Positions 35,414 through 44,310 are shown, counted from the stretch's first letter. The stretch: DNA of 64,000 bases from Flavobacterium sp. LPB0248 (GCF_013388355.1 NZ_CP058246.1:1922001-1986000); one strand, 5' to 3'. The notes: generated by a model not told the origin, from the letters alone. A program made the numbers and translations.

Positions 35414-35701
35414 ATGACACTATATCAAACAACATTCGACATTTTCAATAGAAACTATATGGGTTCTGCTGCAATGGCAGTAATTGGACAAAGCTGTTTA
35501 GGAGGCGCTGCAGCTATGTACGTTTTATCTAACGGAACTTCTATTCTTCAGATGATTCAGCTAGGAATTATTGTTTTAGCCTGTGTTTTCGCAAATACCT
35601 CTATCTTAGCACAAATGAAACACAAAGTAGTTTTCAACCTTATTATGTTAAGCACACTTTTAAGTGTATTTTTTATATTCTTGAATAGTTTTATTCTATG
35701 A
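35414..35701 (+). CDS. Small membrane protein of globin operon
   Basis: A 95-residue protein with three hydrophobic stretches (about residues 18-37, 45-62 and 72-93) and few charges. I do not recognise a named family. Its stop overlaps the globin start by 4 bases (ATGA), so the two are translationally coupled; a role at the inner membrane together with the globin is inferred. Confidence 0.8.
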   Translation: MTLYQTTFDIFNRNYMGSAAMAVIGQSCLGGAAAMYVLSNGTSILQMIQLGIIVLACVFANTSILAQMKHKVVFNLIMLSTLLSVFFIFLNSFIL

Positions 35702-36096
35702 AAAAACAAATAGAAAATAGAGCTGATGTATCTTTTTTAGTACATCATTTTTATGATAAAATAAGAGCCGATCAAGAAATCGGCTTTTATTTTAATGAAA
35801 TGATTTCTGATTGGGATACACATCTTGAAAAGCTGACTGATTTTTGGGAAACAAACCTATTTGGCGTTCGCAAATACAAAGGAAATCCTCACGCTGTACA
35901 CAATGAAGTTGATGCCCATTTTGATGAAAAAATCACTATAAACGAATTCGGAATCTGGCTCAATCATTGGTCTCAAACCATTGACGAACATTTTGAAGGC
36001 GAAAACGCCGAAACATTAAAAAGACGCGCCCGAAAAATGAGCACTTTTTTATACATGAGCATATTTCAGCATAGACAAAAAGAAAGCGAAGTTTGA
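35698..36096 (+). CDS. Group III truncated hemoglobin
   Basis: A 132-residue 2-over-2 globin. Landmarks of group III are VHHFYDKIRADQEIGFYF, HLEKLTDFWETNLFGVRKYKGNPHAVH (proximal histidine in this last part) and WLNHWSQTIDEHF. Such globins bind oxygen and nitric oxide; detoxification is the usual proposal. The adjacent Crp/Fnr gene and operator support redox or nitrosative control. Confidence 0.88.
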   Translation: MKKQIENRADVSFLVHHFYDKIRADQEIGFYFNEMISDWDTHLEKLTDFWETNLFGVRKYKGNPHAVHNEVDAHFDEKITINEFGIWLNHWSQTIDEHFEGENAETLKRRARKMSTFLYMSIFQHRQKESEV

Positions 36097-36129
36097 ATCT
36101 CTTAATCTTGGAATTTTTAAATTGAAATT

Positions 36130-36780
36130 TTATTTCTCAAAAGCATAAACCAAAGTAAAAGTTCCTTCAAAATTATCTGATTTGATTTCTTCGTAGTGCA
36201 CATCAAAATCTTTTATGAGATCATCAAAATGAAGACTTGCCTGCGTTTGGGTTTCTCCTAAAGAGAAGTTGTTTACATTAATATGATCTTTAAAACTTAT
36301 ACCTTTTTCATTTCTTATTTTAAAGATCGCCTCTTTGGCTCCCCAAATAACGGTAAGTTTTTTTATGTATTCTTCTGTAGAATTTGGTTCTAAATACCTG
36401 CATTCATAATCGGTAAATTTATCTGCTATTCTTTGAATTTTCTCACGCTGCAATTCCATATCGATTCCTACAGTTTCATGGCTTATAATGATTGCCGCAA
36501 AATGGTACGAATGTGTTATTGAAATATGATTATGACAATCAAAATATGGTTTTCCAAATTCATCATAATGCAGATCTTTATCTGTAAAACCCATTTCCTG
36601 AATCAGCATTCGAACACTTAAAAAAGCACGCTGATGCATTTGTGATTTCATTCCGTCAAGTCTCTTTTGCGTCTTTTCTTTCAAGGTAACCTTGCTATAC
36701 AATTCATCAAAAGATTCGGTTATTTCCCAAATTAAAATTTTAGTAGTTTCATTGAATTGTATGGTCTGAAATAAAGGCAT
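36130..36780 (-). CDS. 4'-phosphopantetheinyl transferase
   Basis: A 216-residue enzyme of the Sfp type that attaches phosphopantetheine to carrier proteins. The motifs VGIDMELQRE (magnesium site) and WGAKEAIFKI are intact, with the N-terminal CHNHISITHSYHFAAI. No carrier protein or synthase lies next to it, so it probably serves carriers encoded elsewhere. Confidence 0.9.
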   Translation of the reverse strand: MPLFQTIQFNETTKILIWEITESFDELYSKVTLKEKTQKRLDGMKSQMHQRAFLSVRMLIQEMGFTDKDLHYDEFGKPYFDCHNHISITHSYHFAAIIISHETVGIDMELQREKIQRIADKFTDYECRYLEPNSTEEYIKKLTVIWGAKEAIFKIRNEKGISFKDHINVNNFSLGETQTQASLHFDDLIKDFDVHYEEIKSDNFEGTFTLVYAFEK

Positions 36781-36818
36781 TTTTTTAATTATAAATTATG
36801 AATTGTGAATTATGAGTT

Positions 36819-36954
36819 TTTAAACCATATAAGCACGTAAGAAAAATAACTTCTGGTTCAAAAAAATGTATTAAGTAAATTTAAGCAATTCAAAACAAAG
36901 CGTATTACAAAGAATCCTTTTTTAAATGAACTTATATCGCTTATATGGTTTAAA
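36819..36954. repeat. Inverted repeat with 16-bp perfect arms before ahcY
   Basis: TTTAAACCATATAAGC (36819-36834) is the exact complement of 36939-36954, separated by about 100 bases that contain further TAAG/CTTA words. The 302-base gap between the transferase and ahcY otherwise holds AT-rich sequence and the ahcY promoter. Confidence 0.65.
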
Positions 36955-37041
36955 TCGTTTTATAAACTAATGTTCTAAAGATTAAGAAATTAAAGATTTC
37001 ACAAATCTGGCAGAAATTGGTAAAATTCAAAAGCTATTCCT

Positions 37042-37049
37042 TAAATTTG
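37042..37049 (+). promoter_or_regulatory. Promoter -7 element of ahcY
   Basis: TAAATTTG matches TAnnTTTG; a TTG lies 22 bases upstream. Confidence 0.5.
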
Positions 37050-37082
37050 CAAAAATTTTACAATTATACAAATATACTATAA

Positions 37083-38399
37083 ATGAGTACATCGACTACG
37101 CCTTATGTGGCTTTCAAAGTAAAAGACATTTCTCTAGCGGCTTGGGGAAGAAAAGAAATTGAACTAGCTGAAGCTGAAATGCCAGGTTTAATGGCACTTC
37201 GCGCTGAATATAAAGACGAACAACCATTAAAAGGTGCTCGTATTGCTGGATGTTTACACATGACGATTCAAACTGCTGTTTTAATCGAAACTTTAATTGC
37301 TCTTGGTGCAGAAGTTACTTGGTCTTCTTGTAACATTTTCTCTACTCAAGATCAGGCTGCTGCTGCTATTGCTGCTGCTGGAATTTCAGTTTACGCTTGG
37401 AAAGGTCTTGACGAAGAATCATTTGACTGGTGTATTGAGCAAACTCTTTTCTTTGGTGAAGACAGAAAACCATTGAACATGATCTTAGATGACGGTGGAG
37501 ATTTAACTAACATGGTTATCGATCGTTACCCAGAATTAGTTCCTGGAATTAAAGGTCTTTCTGAAGAAACTACAACAGGTGTTCACAGACTTTACGAAAG
37601 AGTAAAAGCTGGAACTCTTCCAATGCCTGCAATCAATATTAACGACTCTGTTACTAAATCTAAATTTGATAACAAATACGGATGTAAAGAATCTGCTGTA
37701 GATGCTGTACGTCGTGCAACTGACTTAATGTTAGCTGGAAAAAGAGTAATCGTTTGTGGATACGGTGACGTTGGAAAAGGAACTGCAGCTTCTTTCAGAG
37801 GTGCTGGTTCTATTGTAACTGTTACTGAAATCGATCCAATTTGTGCTTTACAAGCTGCAATGGACGGTTATGAAGTTAAAAAATTAAACACTGTAATTGC
37901 TAATGCTGACATCATCATTACAACTACAGGAAATAAAGATATCGTTCTTGGAGAGCACTTTGAGCAAATGAAAGACAAAACTGTTGTTTGTAACATTGGT
38001 CACTTTGATAACGAAATTGATATGGCTTGGTTAAACAAAAACCACGGTGCATCTAAAATCGAAATCAAACCTCAGGTTGACAAATACAACATCAACGGTA
38101 AAGATATCATTATCTTGGCTGAAGGTCGTTTAGTAAACCTTGGTTGTGCTACAGGTCACCCAAGTTTTGTAATGAGTAACTCATTTACAAACCAAACTTT
38201 AGCTCAAATCGAATTATGGAACAACAGCGCGGCTTACAAAAATGAAGTTTATATGTTACCAAAACATTTAGATGAAAAAGTTGCTGCTTTACACTTAGCT
38301 AAATTAGGCGTTGAACTTGAAGTTCTAAGAGAAGATCAAGCTGCTTACATTGGTGTTGAAGTTCAAGGTCCATTCAAACCAGAGTACTACAGATATTAA
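37083..38399 (+). CDS. ahcY: Adenosylhomocysteinase
   Basis: Hydrolyses S-adenosylhomocysteine to adenosine and homocysteine with tightly bound NAD, keeping methylation reactions going. The protein has 438 residues. Landmarks are [41 protein letters not shown], the NAD-binding [17 protein letters not shown] and [12 protein letters not shown], and the C-terminal FKPEYYRY. Codon use is biased to well-expressed forms. No SAM or SAH riboswitch was seen upstream. Confidence 0.98.
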   Translation: MSTSTTPYVAFKVKDISLAAWGRKEIELAEAEMPGLMALRAEYKDEQPLKGARIAGCLHMTIQTAVLIETLIALGAEVTWSSCNIFSTQDQAAAAIAAAGISVYAWKGLDEESFDWCIEQTLFFGEDRKPLNMILDDGGDLTNMVIDRYPELVPGIKGLSEETTTGVHRLYERVKAGTLPMPAININDSVTKSKFDNKYGCKESAVDAVRRATDLMLAGKRVIVCGYGDVGKGTAASFRGAGSIVTVTEIDPICALQAAMDGYEVKKLNTVIANADIIITTTGNKDIVLGEHFEQMKDKTVVCNIGHFDNEIDMAWLNKNHGASKIEIKPQVDKYNINGKDIIILAEGRLVNLGCATGHPSFVMSNSFTNQTLAQIELWNNSAAYKNEVYMLPKHLDEKVAALHLAKLGVELEVLREDQAAYIGVEVQGPFKPEYYRY

Positions 38400-38416
38400 T
38401 CTATTTTAGATTTAAT

Positions 38417-38432
38417 CCCGATAGTTATCGGG
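38417..38432. repeat. Short CCCGATA palindrome
   Basis: CCCGATAGTTATCGGG, a palindrome with a 2-4 base centre; similar sequences recur in flavobacterial intergenic DNA (recalled). It is flanked by TAGATTT words. Confidence 0.55.
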
Positions 38433-38460
38433 AGTAGATCTTAGATTTATTACATATTCA

Positions 38461-38494
38461 AACCCGACAGATTTTAAAAATCTGTCGGGTTTTC
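38461..38494 (+). terminator. Terminator after ahcY
   Basis: AACCCGACAGATTTT and its complement (38461-38491) form a stem of at least 12 bp followed by a short T-run. Confidence 0.85.
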
Positions 38495-38611
38495 TGTTTT
38501 TATGTTTCAGGTAAAACATTTCTATCAAAAAATTGTACTTTTATAAATATCTGCTTACTTTTAATAACCAGAATAAGAATCTATTTATCAAATACTTAAA
38601 TAGTAAAAAAA

Positions 38612-40930
38612 TTGAAAAAAACATCTTATTTACTCGTCTTCTTATTTTTACTAATTCTCCCACAAATTATTTTTTCTCAGGAAAAAAAGCCTAAAGTTGT
38701 GTTAGTACTAAGCGGTGGCGGCGCAAAAGGAATTGCACATATTCCTCTTTTGCAAAAATTAGATTCACTTCACATCGTTCCAGATCTTATTGTTGGAAAC
38801 AGTATGGGAAGTATTATTGGTGGTTTATATGCAATGGGATATTCGGGTGATAGCATAGAAAAAATTACCAAAGATATTTATTGGGATAAACTCTTAGGCG
38901 GAGGTCAGTCATTACGAGCTGTAAGTGCCGAAGAAAAAAGAGAATTTCAACGATATTTAGTCGGAATAGGTGTTAAAGACGGAAAACTTAACAGCATTGG
39001 TTCTCTGCTAAATGATCAAAATCTAAGAGAATACCTTTCTGAATTAACTTTCCCTGTATACAATGTCAAAGATTTTGACAGTCTCCCGATTCCTTTCAGA
39101 GCTATGGCCACAGACTTGGTCGAAGGAAAAGAAGTTATTTTAAGTAAAGGAAGTTTATCTTACGCCATGCGCGCCAGTATGTCGCTGCCTGCTATCTTCA
39201 AGCCAATGCCTTACGGAAAAACAGTTTTGGTAGACGGTGGAGTATTAAATAATTTCCCGACTGATGTTGCCAAACAAATGGGTGCCGATATTATTATTGG
39301 AAGTGATGTGGGAGGCGGAATGGAACCTGTAGATAAGTTAAACAATCTTATGACCATATTAATGCAGACCAGCATGTTTCCGAGCAACATCAAGAATCCT
39401 GCAAACCGCGATTTATGTAACATATTGGTTGATCACCTACCCAATCTCCGTTTCTCAACAGCCGATTTTGCCGATAGCAACGAAATCTACAAAGACGGTA
39501 AAATTGCCACAAATCAAAATCTTCCAGCTTTAATTGCGCTTTCAGAAAAGTTAAAAGGATTTCAGCAACGAACTCATAAATTGCCCGATATGCCAAATGA
39601 GTTTGTATTGGATACAATCGTTTATCAAAAAATAAGTCCCGAAAATATGCCGTTGGTTGTCGGAAGGGCAAATCTAAAAACTCATGTAAAATACACTACC
39701 AAAGATTTAATAGCGGGCATTAATAGAGCAATGGGAACTAATCTTTTTGACGAGATTACGTATAGTTATTTCATTAAAGACGAAGATAAACTAGGCATTA
39801 CATTGTTCGGATTTGAACGTGCCAAAAACCAGCTAAACACATCAGTCCATTATGACACTTACAGAGGTGTCGGAATAATTTTTAACTACACAGGAAGAAA
39901 TGTTCTTGCCGATGCCTCACGTCTTCTGTTAACGGTAGATATTGCCGAACAGCCAAAAGCAAGAATCAATTATCAGAAAAATTTTGGACAGCATAGAGAA
40001 TGGTGGTGGATCTCTGAAGCTTATGGGGCTTTACTTCGCCAAGAAATTTATATCAATGGCAAAGCATCCGATAATATACTTTACAACACTGTTGAAATTA
40101 ACAATGAGGTAAATAGAAATATAAATTCTTTAAAAAGTTATTTGGGTTTTGGCTTAAACTATAGCTACACCAATCTAAAACCAAAATATGACCGAGAATA
40201 CAACCCTAATTCTGTGAGCATAAACAACTATAGCTTTAACAACATCGAGTTCAACTTGCATTATTCTTACAATGACATGGATCGAGTTTTCTTTGCCACA
40301 GAAGGGACAATTATAAAATCAAATGTAGCACGATCATTTCTTACTGATATCGACGCTGCTTTTTCTGATCCAGACCAAACACGAGTTTCTGGCTCAACAA
40401 ATGGCTACACCAAATTTGGTTTAACTTACGAGAAGAGATTAGCTATTAAAAAGAAAATTACAGGAATAATAGGGTTTGACTCTTATTTTATTTTTCAGGA
40501 TAAACTTAAACATGATGATATTCCGTTTTCAGGATTTGGTTATGCGGCAAAATATTTCATAGGCGGTATTATTCCAAGCTCTGGAAGCAATCGCTTCTCG
40601 TTTGCAGGACTTCATGAAGACGAACTTAATGTTACACAATATATGGGTCTCAAACTTGGGGCTCAAATAAACTTAATTGGAAAAATTTACCTTACTCCTC
40701 ACTTCAATATCGCTTCTGTTGGTTTTGACACCTTCAACGATTATATAAAGCATGCTTTTAATCCAAAAGGAAATTGGGATAACAACATCGATACCAGCTT
40801 AGTAATATCAGGAGGTGCAGCGATTTCCTATCAATCCATTTTAGGCCCGATTCATTTTGATACTTCATGGATAAACAATATCGACAAAGTAAGATTGTTT
40901 TTCAGCGTAGGATTATCATTCAATCCTTAA
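38612..40930 (+). CDS. Patatin-like phospholipase with BamA-like C-terminal barrel
   Basis: A 772-residue surface or outer-membrane lipolytic protein. A signal peptide (residues 1-22) is followed by a patatin domain with the oxyanion loop SGGGAKG, nucleophile S64 in GNSMGS and catalytic D208 in VDGGVLNNFP. The C-terminal half (about 330-772) is beta-rich and resembles the POTRA plus Omp85-type barrel seen in type Vd-like patatins. The start is the TTG at 38612: no ATG is suitably placed and the signal peptide begins there. Confidence 0.88.
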   Translation: MKKTSYLLVFLFLLILPQIIFSQEKKPKVVLVLSGGGAKGIAHIPLLQKLDSLHIVPDLIVGNSMGSIIGGLYAMGYSGDSIEKITKDIYWDKLLGGGQSLRAVSAEEKREFQRYLVGIGVKDGKLNSIGSLLNDQNLREYLSELTFPVYNVKDFDSLPIPFRAMATDLVEGKEVILSKGSLSYAMRASMSLPAIFKPMPYGKTVLVDGGVLNNFPTDVAKQMGADIIIGSDVGGGMEPVDKLNNLMTILMQTSMFPSNIKNPANRDLCNILVDHLPNLRFSTADFADSNEIYKDGKIATNQNLPALIALSEKLKGFQQRTHKLPDMPNEFVLDTIVYQKISPENMPLVVGRANLKTHVKYTTKDLIAGINRAMGTNLFDEITYSYFIKDEDKLGITLFGFERAKNQLNTSVHYDTYRGVGIIFNYTGRNVLADASRLLLTVDIAEQPKARINYQKNFGQHREWWWISEAYGALLRQEIYINGKASDNILYNTVEINNEVNRNINSLKSYLGFGLNYSYTNLKPKYDREYNPNSVSINNYSFNNIEFNLHYSYNDMDRVFFATEGTIIKSNVARSFLTDIDAAFSDPDQTRVSGSTNGYTKFGLTYEKRLAIKKKITGIIGFDSYFIFQDKLKHDDIPFSGFGYAAKYFIGGIIPSSGSNRFSFAGLHEDELNVTQYMGLKLGAQINLIGKIYLTPHFNIASVGFDTFNDYIKHAFNPKGNWDNNIDTSLVISGGAAISYQSILGPIHFDTSWINNIDKVRLFFSVGLSFNP

Positions 40931-40957
40931 AAGAGATATTTAAAATCTAAAATTAAT

Positions 40958-41077
40958 CAGGGCGTGCCATAATTTTAAAAAAGGCCCAATCTACTTTGCG
41001 TGCATTGGGCCTTTTCTTAAATTATGTCGGGCTATCCGCGCTACTTTGGTAGCCAGCTCCTATCCCTCACGCAAAGG
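40958..41077. repeat. Large structured intergenic element (about 120 bases)
   Basis: The core is a hairpin AAGGCCCAAT/ATTGGGCCTT (from 40981), extended outward by ATAATTTTAA/TTAAATTAT. Downstream lie GTCGGGCTATCCGCG, a GCTAC/GTAGC hairpin and TCCCTCACGC, whose CACGC can pair with GCGTG near 40962. It is far more GC-rich than its surroundings. It may also end the patatin transcript. Confidence 0.6.
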
Positions 41078-41176
41078 CAAAACAGAAGCTATAAATAGAT
41101 CGTTATTATTTATAGCTCTTGAAATTTTAAGTTTAAATTTGAAACTCAAGAACTCATAAAAAAGCGAAAAAAAATT

Positions 41177-41461
41177 ATGATCGAAAAAGTTTTATGCGAA
41201 ATACATGGCACAAAAGAAATGACTTTTGGCTGCATTCATATTGCAATGGCAACAGACTCTAAAGAAAAAATTGGTTTCTACTATTCAGAAGCCGAGGAAG
41301 ATCTTCCTCAAATTGCTTGGTGCGGAGAATGCGAACAATGGCTTCTTGATAATGGCGAAGAATGGACAGAAGTTTTTCAAGCCAGGGCAGATTTTAAAAT
41401 GCTATGCATTGATTGTTTTGATGAAGTAAAAAATAATGAAACAGAAATTCATATTCGATAA
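41177..41461 (+). CDS. Small cysteine-rich (probably zinc-binding) protein
   Basis: A 94-residue acidic protein with six cysteines: LCEIH, FGCIH, WCGECEQW and LCIDCF. The two CxxC pairs and the C-x-x-H elements suggest a zinc-ribbon-like fold. I do not recognise the family. Its own promoter is not obvious. It lies 52 bases before the SMR transporter gene. Confidence 0.65.
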   Translation: MIEKVLCEIHGTKEMTFGCIHIAMATDSKEKIGFYYSEAEEDLPQIAWCGECEQWLLDNGEEWTEVFQARADFKMLCIDCFDEVKNNETEIHIR

Positions 41462-41490
41462 ATAAATTCCTGTCCGTTTCAAACAAAGCT

Positions 41491-41498
41491 TAACTTTG
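41491..41498 (+). promoter_or_regulatory. Promoter -7 element of SMR gene
   Basis: TAACTTTG matches TAnnTTTG, 15 bases before the start codon; the -33 part is weak. Confidence 0.45.
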
Positions 41499-41513
41499 TA
41501 AAAAACGACAATC

Positions 41514-41846
41514 ATGAAGAATTTTTTATTTTTATTTATCGCTATAGTTTTTGAAATTATTGCAACATCGGCATTAAAAAAGTCTGAAGAATTTACCAAA
41601 CTTATTCCGAGTATTATTACCATTATTGGCTATTGTGGCGCTTTTTATTGTTTGAGTTTTGCTATCAGAACCATTCCCGTCGGATTCGCTTATGCCATCT
41701 GGTCTGGAGTCGGAATTGTTCTAATTACAGCAATTGGCGCCATTTTCTTCAAAGAAATCCCAGATTTACCCGCTATAATTGGATTGAGTTTAATTATAAT
41801 TGGTGTGATTGTAATCAATGTTTTTTCTAAAACTACGGCGCATTAA
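41514..41846 (+). CDS. Small multidrug resistance (EmrE/SugE-type) transporter
   Basis: A 110-residue protein with four membrane helices. The conserved membrane glutamate is in FEIIATSALK of helix 1, and GFAYAIWSGVG plus a C-terminal GVIVINVFS complete the family pattern. It exports cationic compounds or guanidinium in exchange for protons; the substrate cannot be told from sequence alone. Confidence 0.92.
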   Translation: MKNFLFLFIAIVFEIIATSALKKSEEFTKLIPSIITIIGYCGAFYCLSFAIRTIPVGFAYAIWSGVGIVLITAIGAIFFKEIPDLPAIIGLSLIIIGVIVINVFSKTTAH

Positions 41847-41858
41847 ATCAAAAAATAT

Positions 41859-41866
41859 TATTTTTG
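41859..41866 (+). promoter_or_regulatory. Promoter -7 element of fic gene
   Basis: TATTTTTG matches TAnnTTTG. Its last base overlaps the first operator palindrome by two bases, and the TTG within it is not used as a start codon. Confidence 0.55.
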
Positions 41867-41888
41867 ATAGTATCAAATGATACTATCA
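41865..41888. promoter_or_regulatory. Double palindromic operator at fic start
   Basis: TGATAGTATCA (41865-41875) and TGATACTATCA (41878-41888) are exact complements of each other, and each is itself a palindrome around one base (TGATA-N-TATCA). They fill the space between the -7 element and the ATG, so a bound protein would block initiation. Confidence 0.65.
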
Positions 41889-42847
41889 TGAAACCACCTT
41901 ATGACATTACTCCCATCATATTAAAATTAATAAGTTCTATATCTGAAAAGATTGGAGCGTTGAACATCTTATACCTTGACAAGCAATCTCCAAAACTTAG
42001 AAAGCAGAATAGAATTAAAACAATACATTCTTCATTACAAATTGAAGGAAACACTTTAACAGAAGAACAAATTACTGCATTAATTGAAAACAAGAGAGTA
42101 ATTGGCCCACAAAAAGATGTCTTAGAAGTTTTAAATGCAATCAAAGTTTATGATAAATTAGGAGAATATAAATCAACTTCTTCAAAAAGCTTTTTAAGTG
42201 CTCATCAGCTATTAATGAAAGACCTCGTTCTTGATGCAGGAAAGTATCGAAAACAAGGAGTTGGAATTGTAAAAGGGACAAAAGTTGCACATATAGCTCC
42301 TCCTTACGAGAATGTTCCTTTTTTAATGAATGATTTATTTGACTATTTAAAAAATAAAGATGAATTAACTTTAATAAAAAGTTGTGTCTTCCATTATGAA
42401 ATGGAATTTATTCATCCTTTTTTAGACGGAAACGGCAGGATGGGAAGATTATGGCAGACAATTATTCTAATGGAAGAATACCCTGTTTTCGAATTTTTAC
42501 CTTTTGAGACATTGATAAGCAAAACGCAAGACCGTTATTACAAATCTCTCGCAATGAGTGATAGCAGTGGTAAATCAACTTATTTTATCGAGTATATGTT
42601 AGATGTAATAAATAAATCATTGGAAAACCTACTTAATTACGATAACAGAACAATAAAAGACATTGACCGATTAGAGTATTTTTATTCTCTAGGAATTAAG
42701 GAATTTACCAGGAAAGATTATATGCATGTTTTTAAGGATATTTCTGCAGCTACCGCAAGCCGAGATTTAAAAAAAGGATTATCATTAAAACTTTTTGATA
42801 TTACCGGAAATCAGAGTACTGCCAAGTACACCTTAATTAACCCTTAG
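41888..42847 (+). CDS. Fic family protein with C-terminal winged helix
   Basis: A 319-residue Fic enzyme, expected to AMPylate or otherwise modify proteins. The catalytic motif HPFLDGNGRMGR starts at H176 and the inhibitory motif SSLQIEGN with E53 lies near the N-terminus, so it is a class II, self-inhibited Fic. The last 70 residues (EFTRKDYMHVFKDISAATASRDLKKG) look like a winged helix, common in DNA-binding Fic proteins. The operator at its own start suggests autoregulation. No antitoxin gene is adjacent. Confidence 0.9.
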   Translation: MKPPYDITPIILKLISSISEKIGALNILYLDKQSPKLRKQNRIKTIHSSLQIEGNTLTEEQITALIENKRVIGPQKDVLEVLNAIKVYDKLGEYKSTSSKSFLSAHQLLMKDLVLDAGKYRKQGVGIVKGTKVAHIAPPYENVPFLMNDLFDYLKNKDELTLIKSCVFHYEMEFIHPFLDGNGRMGRLWQTIILMEEYPVFEFLPFETLISKTQDRYYKSLAMSDSSGKSTYFIEYMLDVINKSLENLLNYDNRTIKDIDRLEYFYSLGIKEFTRKDYMHVFKDISAATASRDLKKGLSLKLFDITGNQSTAKYTLINP

Positions 42848-42869
42848 CCTATTTTAAAAAATATAAAAC

Positions 42870-43331
42870 ATGGACATTCGAAAAGCTACAATCTCAGATC
42901 TTACCGAAATGCAGCAATTGTATATCGAAACCATACAATCTGTCTGCAAAAACGATTATAATACAGCTCAAATAGAAGCCTGGATTTCTGGTGTAAAAAA
43001 TACAGAACGCTGGACTGCTGTTATAGAAACACAATTTGTTTTATTAGCTATGATTAAAAATAAAATTGCGGGTTTTGGAACCTTAAAAGACGGAAACTAC
43101 ATTGATTTCTTCTATATTCATAAAGATTTTCAGCGACAAGGAATTGCAGACAAAATGTTAAACGAATTAGAAATTGAAGCTAAAAAACATCATTCAAAAA
43201 TAATAACTTCAGATATCAGCATAACAGCAAAACCATTTTTTGAAAAGAAAGGATTTGTTGTAAAAGCCGAACAGAAAAATATTCGCTTGGACGTTGAACT
43301 AATTAACTTTAAGATGGAAAAAGAATTGTAA
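42870..43331 (+). CDS. GNAT N-acetyltransferase
   Basis: A 153-residue acetyl-CoA-dependent acetyltransferase. It begins DIRKATISDLTEMQQLY and has the CoA-binding element YIHKDFQRQGIADKMLNELE. C-terminal FFEKKGFVVKAEQ is typical. The substrate is unknown. It lies 22 bases after fic and could be co-transcribed. Confidence 0.9.
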   Translation: MDIRKATISDLTEMQQLYIETIQSVCKNDYNTAQIEAWISGVKNTERWTAVIETQFVLLAMIKNKIAGFGTLKDGNYIDFFYIHKDFQRQGIADKMLNELEIEAKKHHSKIITSDISITAKPFFEKKGFVVKAEQKNIRLDVELINFKMEKEL

Positions 43332-43337
43332 AATTTT

Positions 43338-43385
43338 GTTTCCAGTTTCAGGTTTCAAGTTAAGTTGAAACCTGAAACTGGAAAC
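43338..43385. repeat. Inverted repeat with 21-bp perfect arms
   Basis: GTTTCCAGTTTCAGGTTTCAA (43338-43358), 21 bases split as GTTTCCAGTT plus TCAGGTTTCAA, is the exact complement of 43365-43385 with a 6-base loop. It sits between GNAT and ada-like genes; no T-run. Confidence 0.75.
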
Positions 43386-43466
43386 CCGAAACAAAAAAAC
43401 AAAGCAAGTTTCGGATTTTATACCTGCCAAAACCAATCGATCTTTGCCTTATAAAATGGAAGAAAA

Positions 43467-44309
43467 ATGAACACACAAGAAACCATTAATTATAACCGCA
43501 TTGCAGAAGCAATCGATTATATCAAAGCAAATTTTAAAGATCAGCCCAATCTTGATGAGGTTGCAGAAAAAGTACATTTAAGTCCGTTTCACTTTCAGAG
43601 ACTTTTTAGTGAATGGGCAGGAACGAGTCCGAAGAAATTTTTGCAATTTACAAGTATCGAACACGCCAAAAAATTACTCAAAGAAAATCAGGCAACGATT
43701 TCTGAAACGGCTTACGAAACTGGACTCTCTGGCACTAGCCGACTGCATGATTTATTTGTTAATATTGAAGGAATGACGCCTGCAGAATATAAAAATGGCG
43801 GAAAAAATCTGGCTATTAACTACAGTTTTGCCGAAAGTCCGTTTGGAAATATCATTGTTGCATCGACCTCAAAAGGCGTTTGTTTTATGGCTTTCGCCGA
43901 AGATGAAATCACTGGACTTGCTGCCTTAAAAGATAAATTTCCAAATGCTTCTTTTACTCAAAAACTAGACTTAGCACAGCAAAATGCGCTATTTATTTTT
44001 CAGAATGATTGGAGCAAATTATCAGAAATCAAACTTCATTTAAAAGGAACCGATTTTCAGCTGAAAGTTTGGGAAACTTTACTGAAAATCCCAATGGGAC
44101 ACCTCTCAACTTACGGTTCTATTGCACAACAAATTCAGAAACCAAATGCATCAAGAGCAGTTGGAACTGCAATTGGAAGCAATCCTGTTGCATTTTTAAT
44201 TCCTTGTCACCGTGTGATTCAATCTTCGGGAACATTTGGTGGCTATATGTGGGGGAATACGCGAAAAACAGCCATTATTGGCTGGGAAGGTGCGCAAATA
44301 AATCTATAA
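43467..44309 (+). CDS. AraC-type regulator fused to O6-methylguanine-DNA methyltransferase
   Basis: A 280-residue Ada-like protein without the N-terminal zinc domain. Residues about 5-110 are an AraC helix-turn-helix pair (VHLSPFHFQRLFSEWAGTSPKKF, LSGTSRLHDLF). Residues about 120-280 are the Ogt domain with the methyl-acceptor IPCHRVI and the arginine finger region NASRAVGTAIGSNP. It repairs O6-methylguanine and probably regulates alkylation genes. The missing Ada zinc domain is found as a separate gene at 45343. Confidence 0.93.
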   Translation: MNTQETINYNRIAEAIDYIKANFKDQPNLDEVAEKVHLSPFHFQRLFSEWAGTSPKKFLQFTSIEHAKKLLKENQATISETAYETGLSGTSRLHDLFVNIEGMTPAEYKNGGKNLAINYSFAESPFGNIIVASTSKGVCFMAFAEDEITGLAALKDKFPNASFTQKLDLAQQNALFIFQNDWSKLSEIKLHLKGTDFQLKVWETLLKIPMGHLSTYGSIAQQIQKPNASRAVGTAIGSNPVAFLIPCHRVIQSSGTFGGYMWGNTRKTAIIGWEGAQINL

Positions 44310-44310
44310 G

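Noticed and set aside
41864..41887. TTG start for the Fic gene
   Set aside because: It lies in the promoter element and the palindromes would then be coding; ATG at 41888 preferred.
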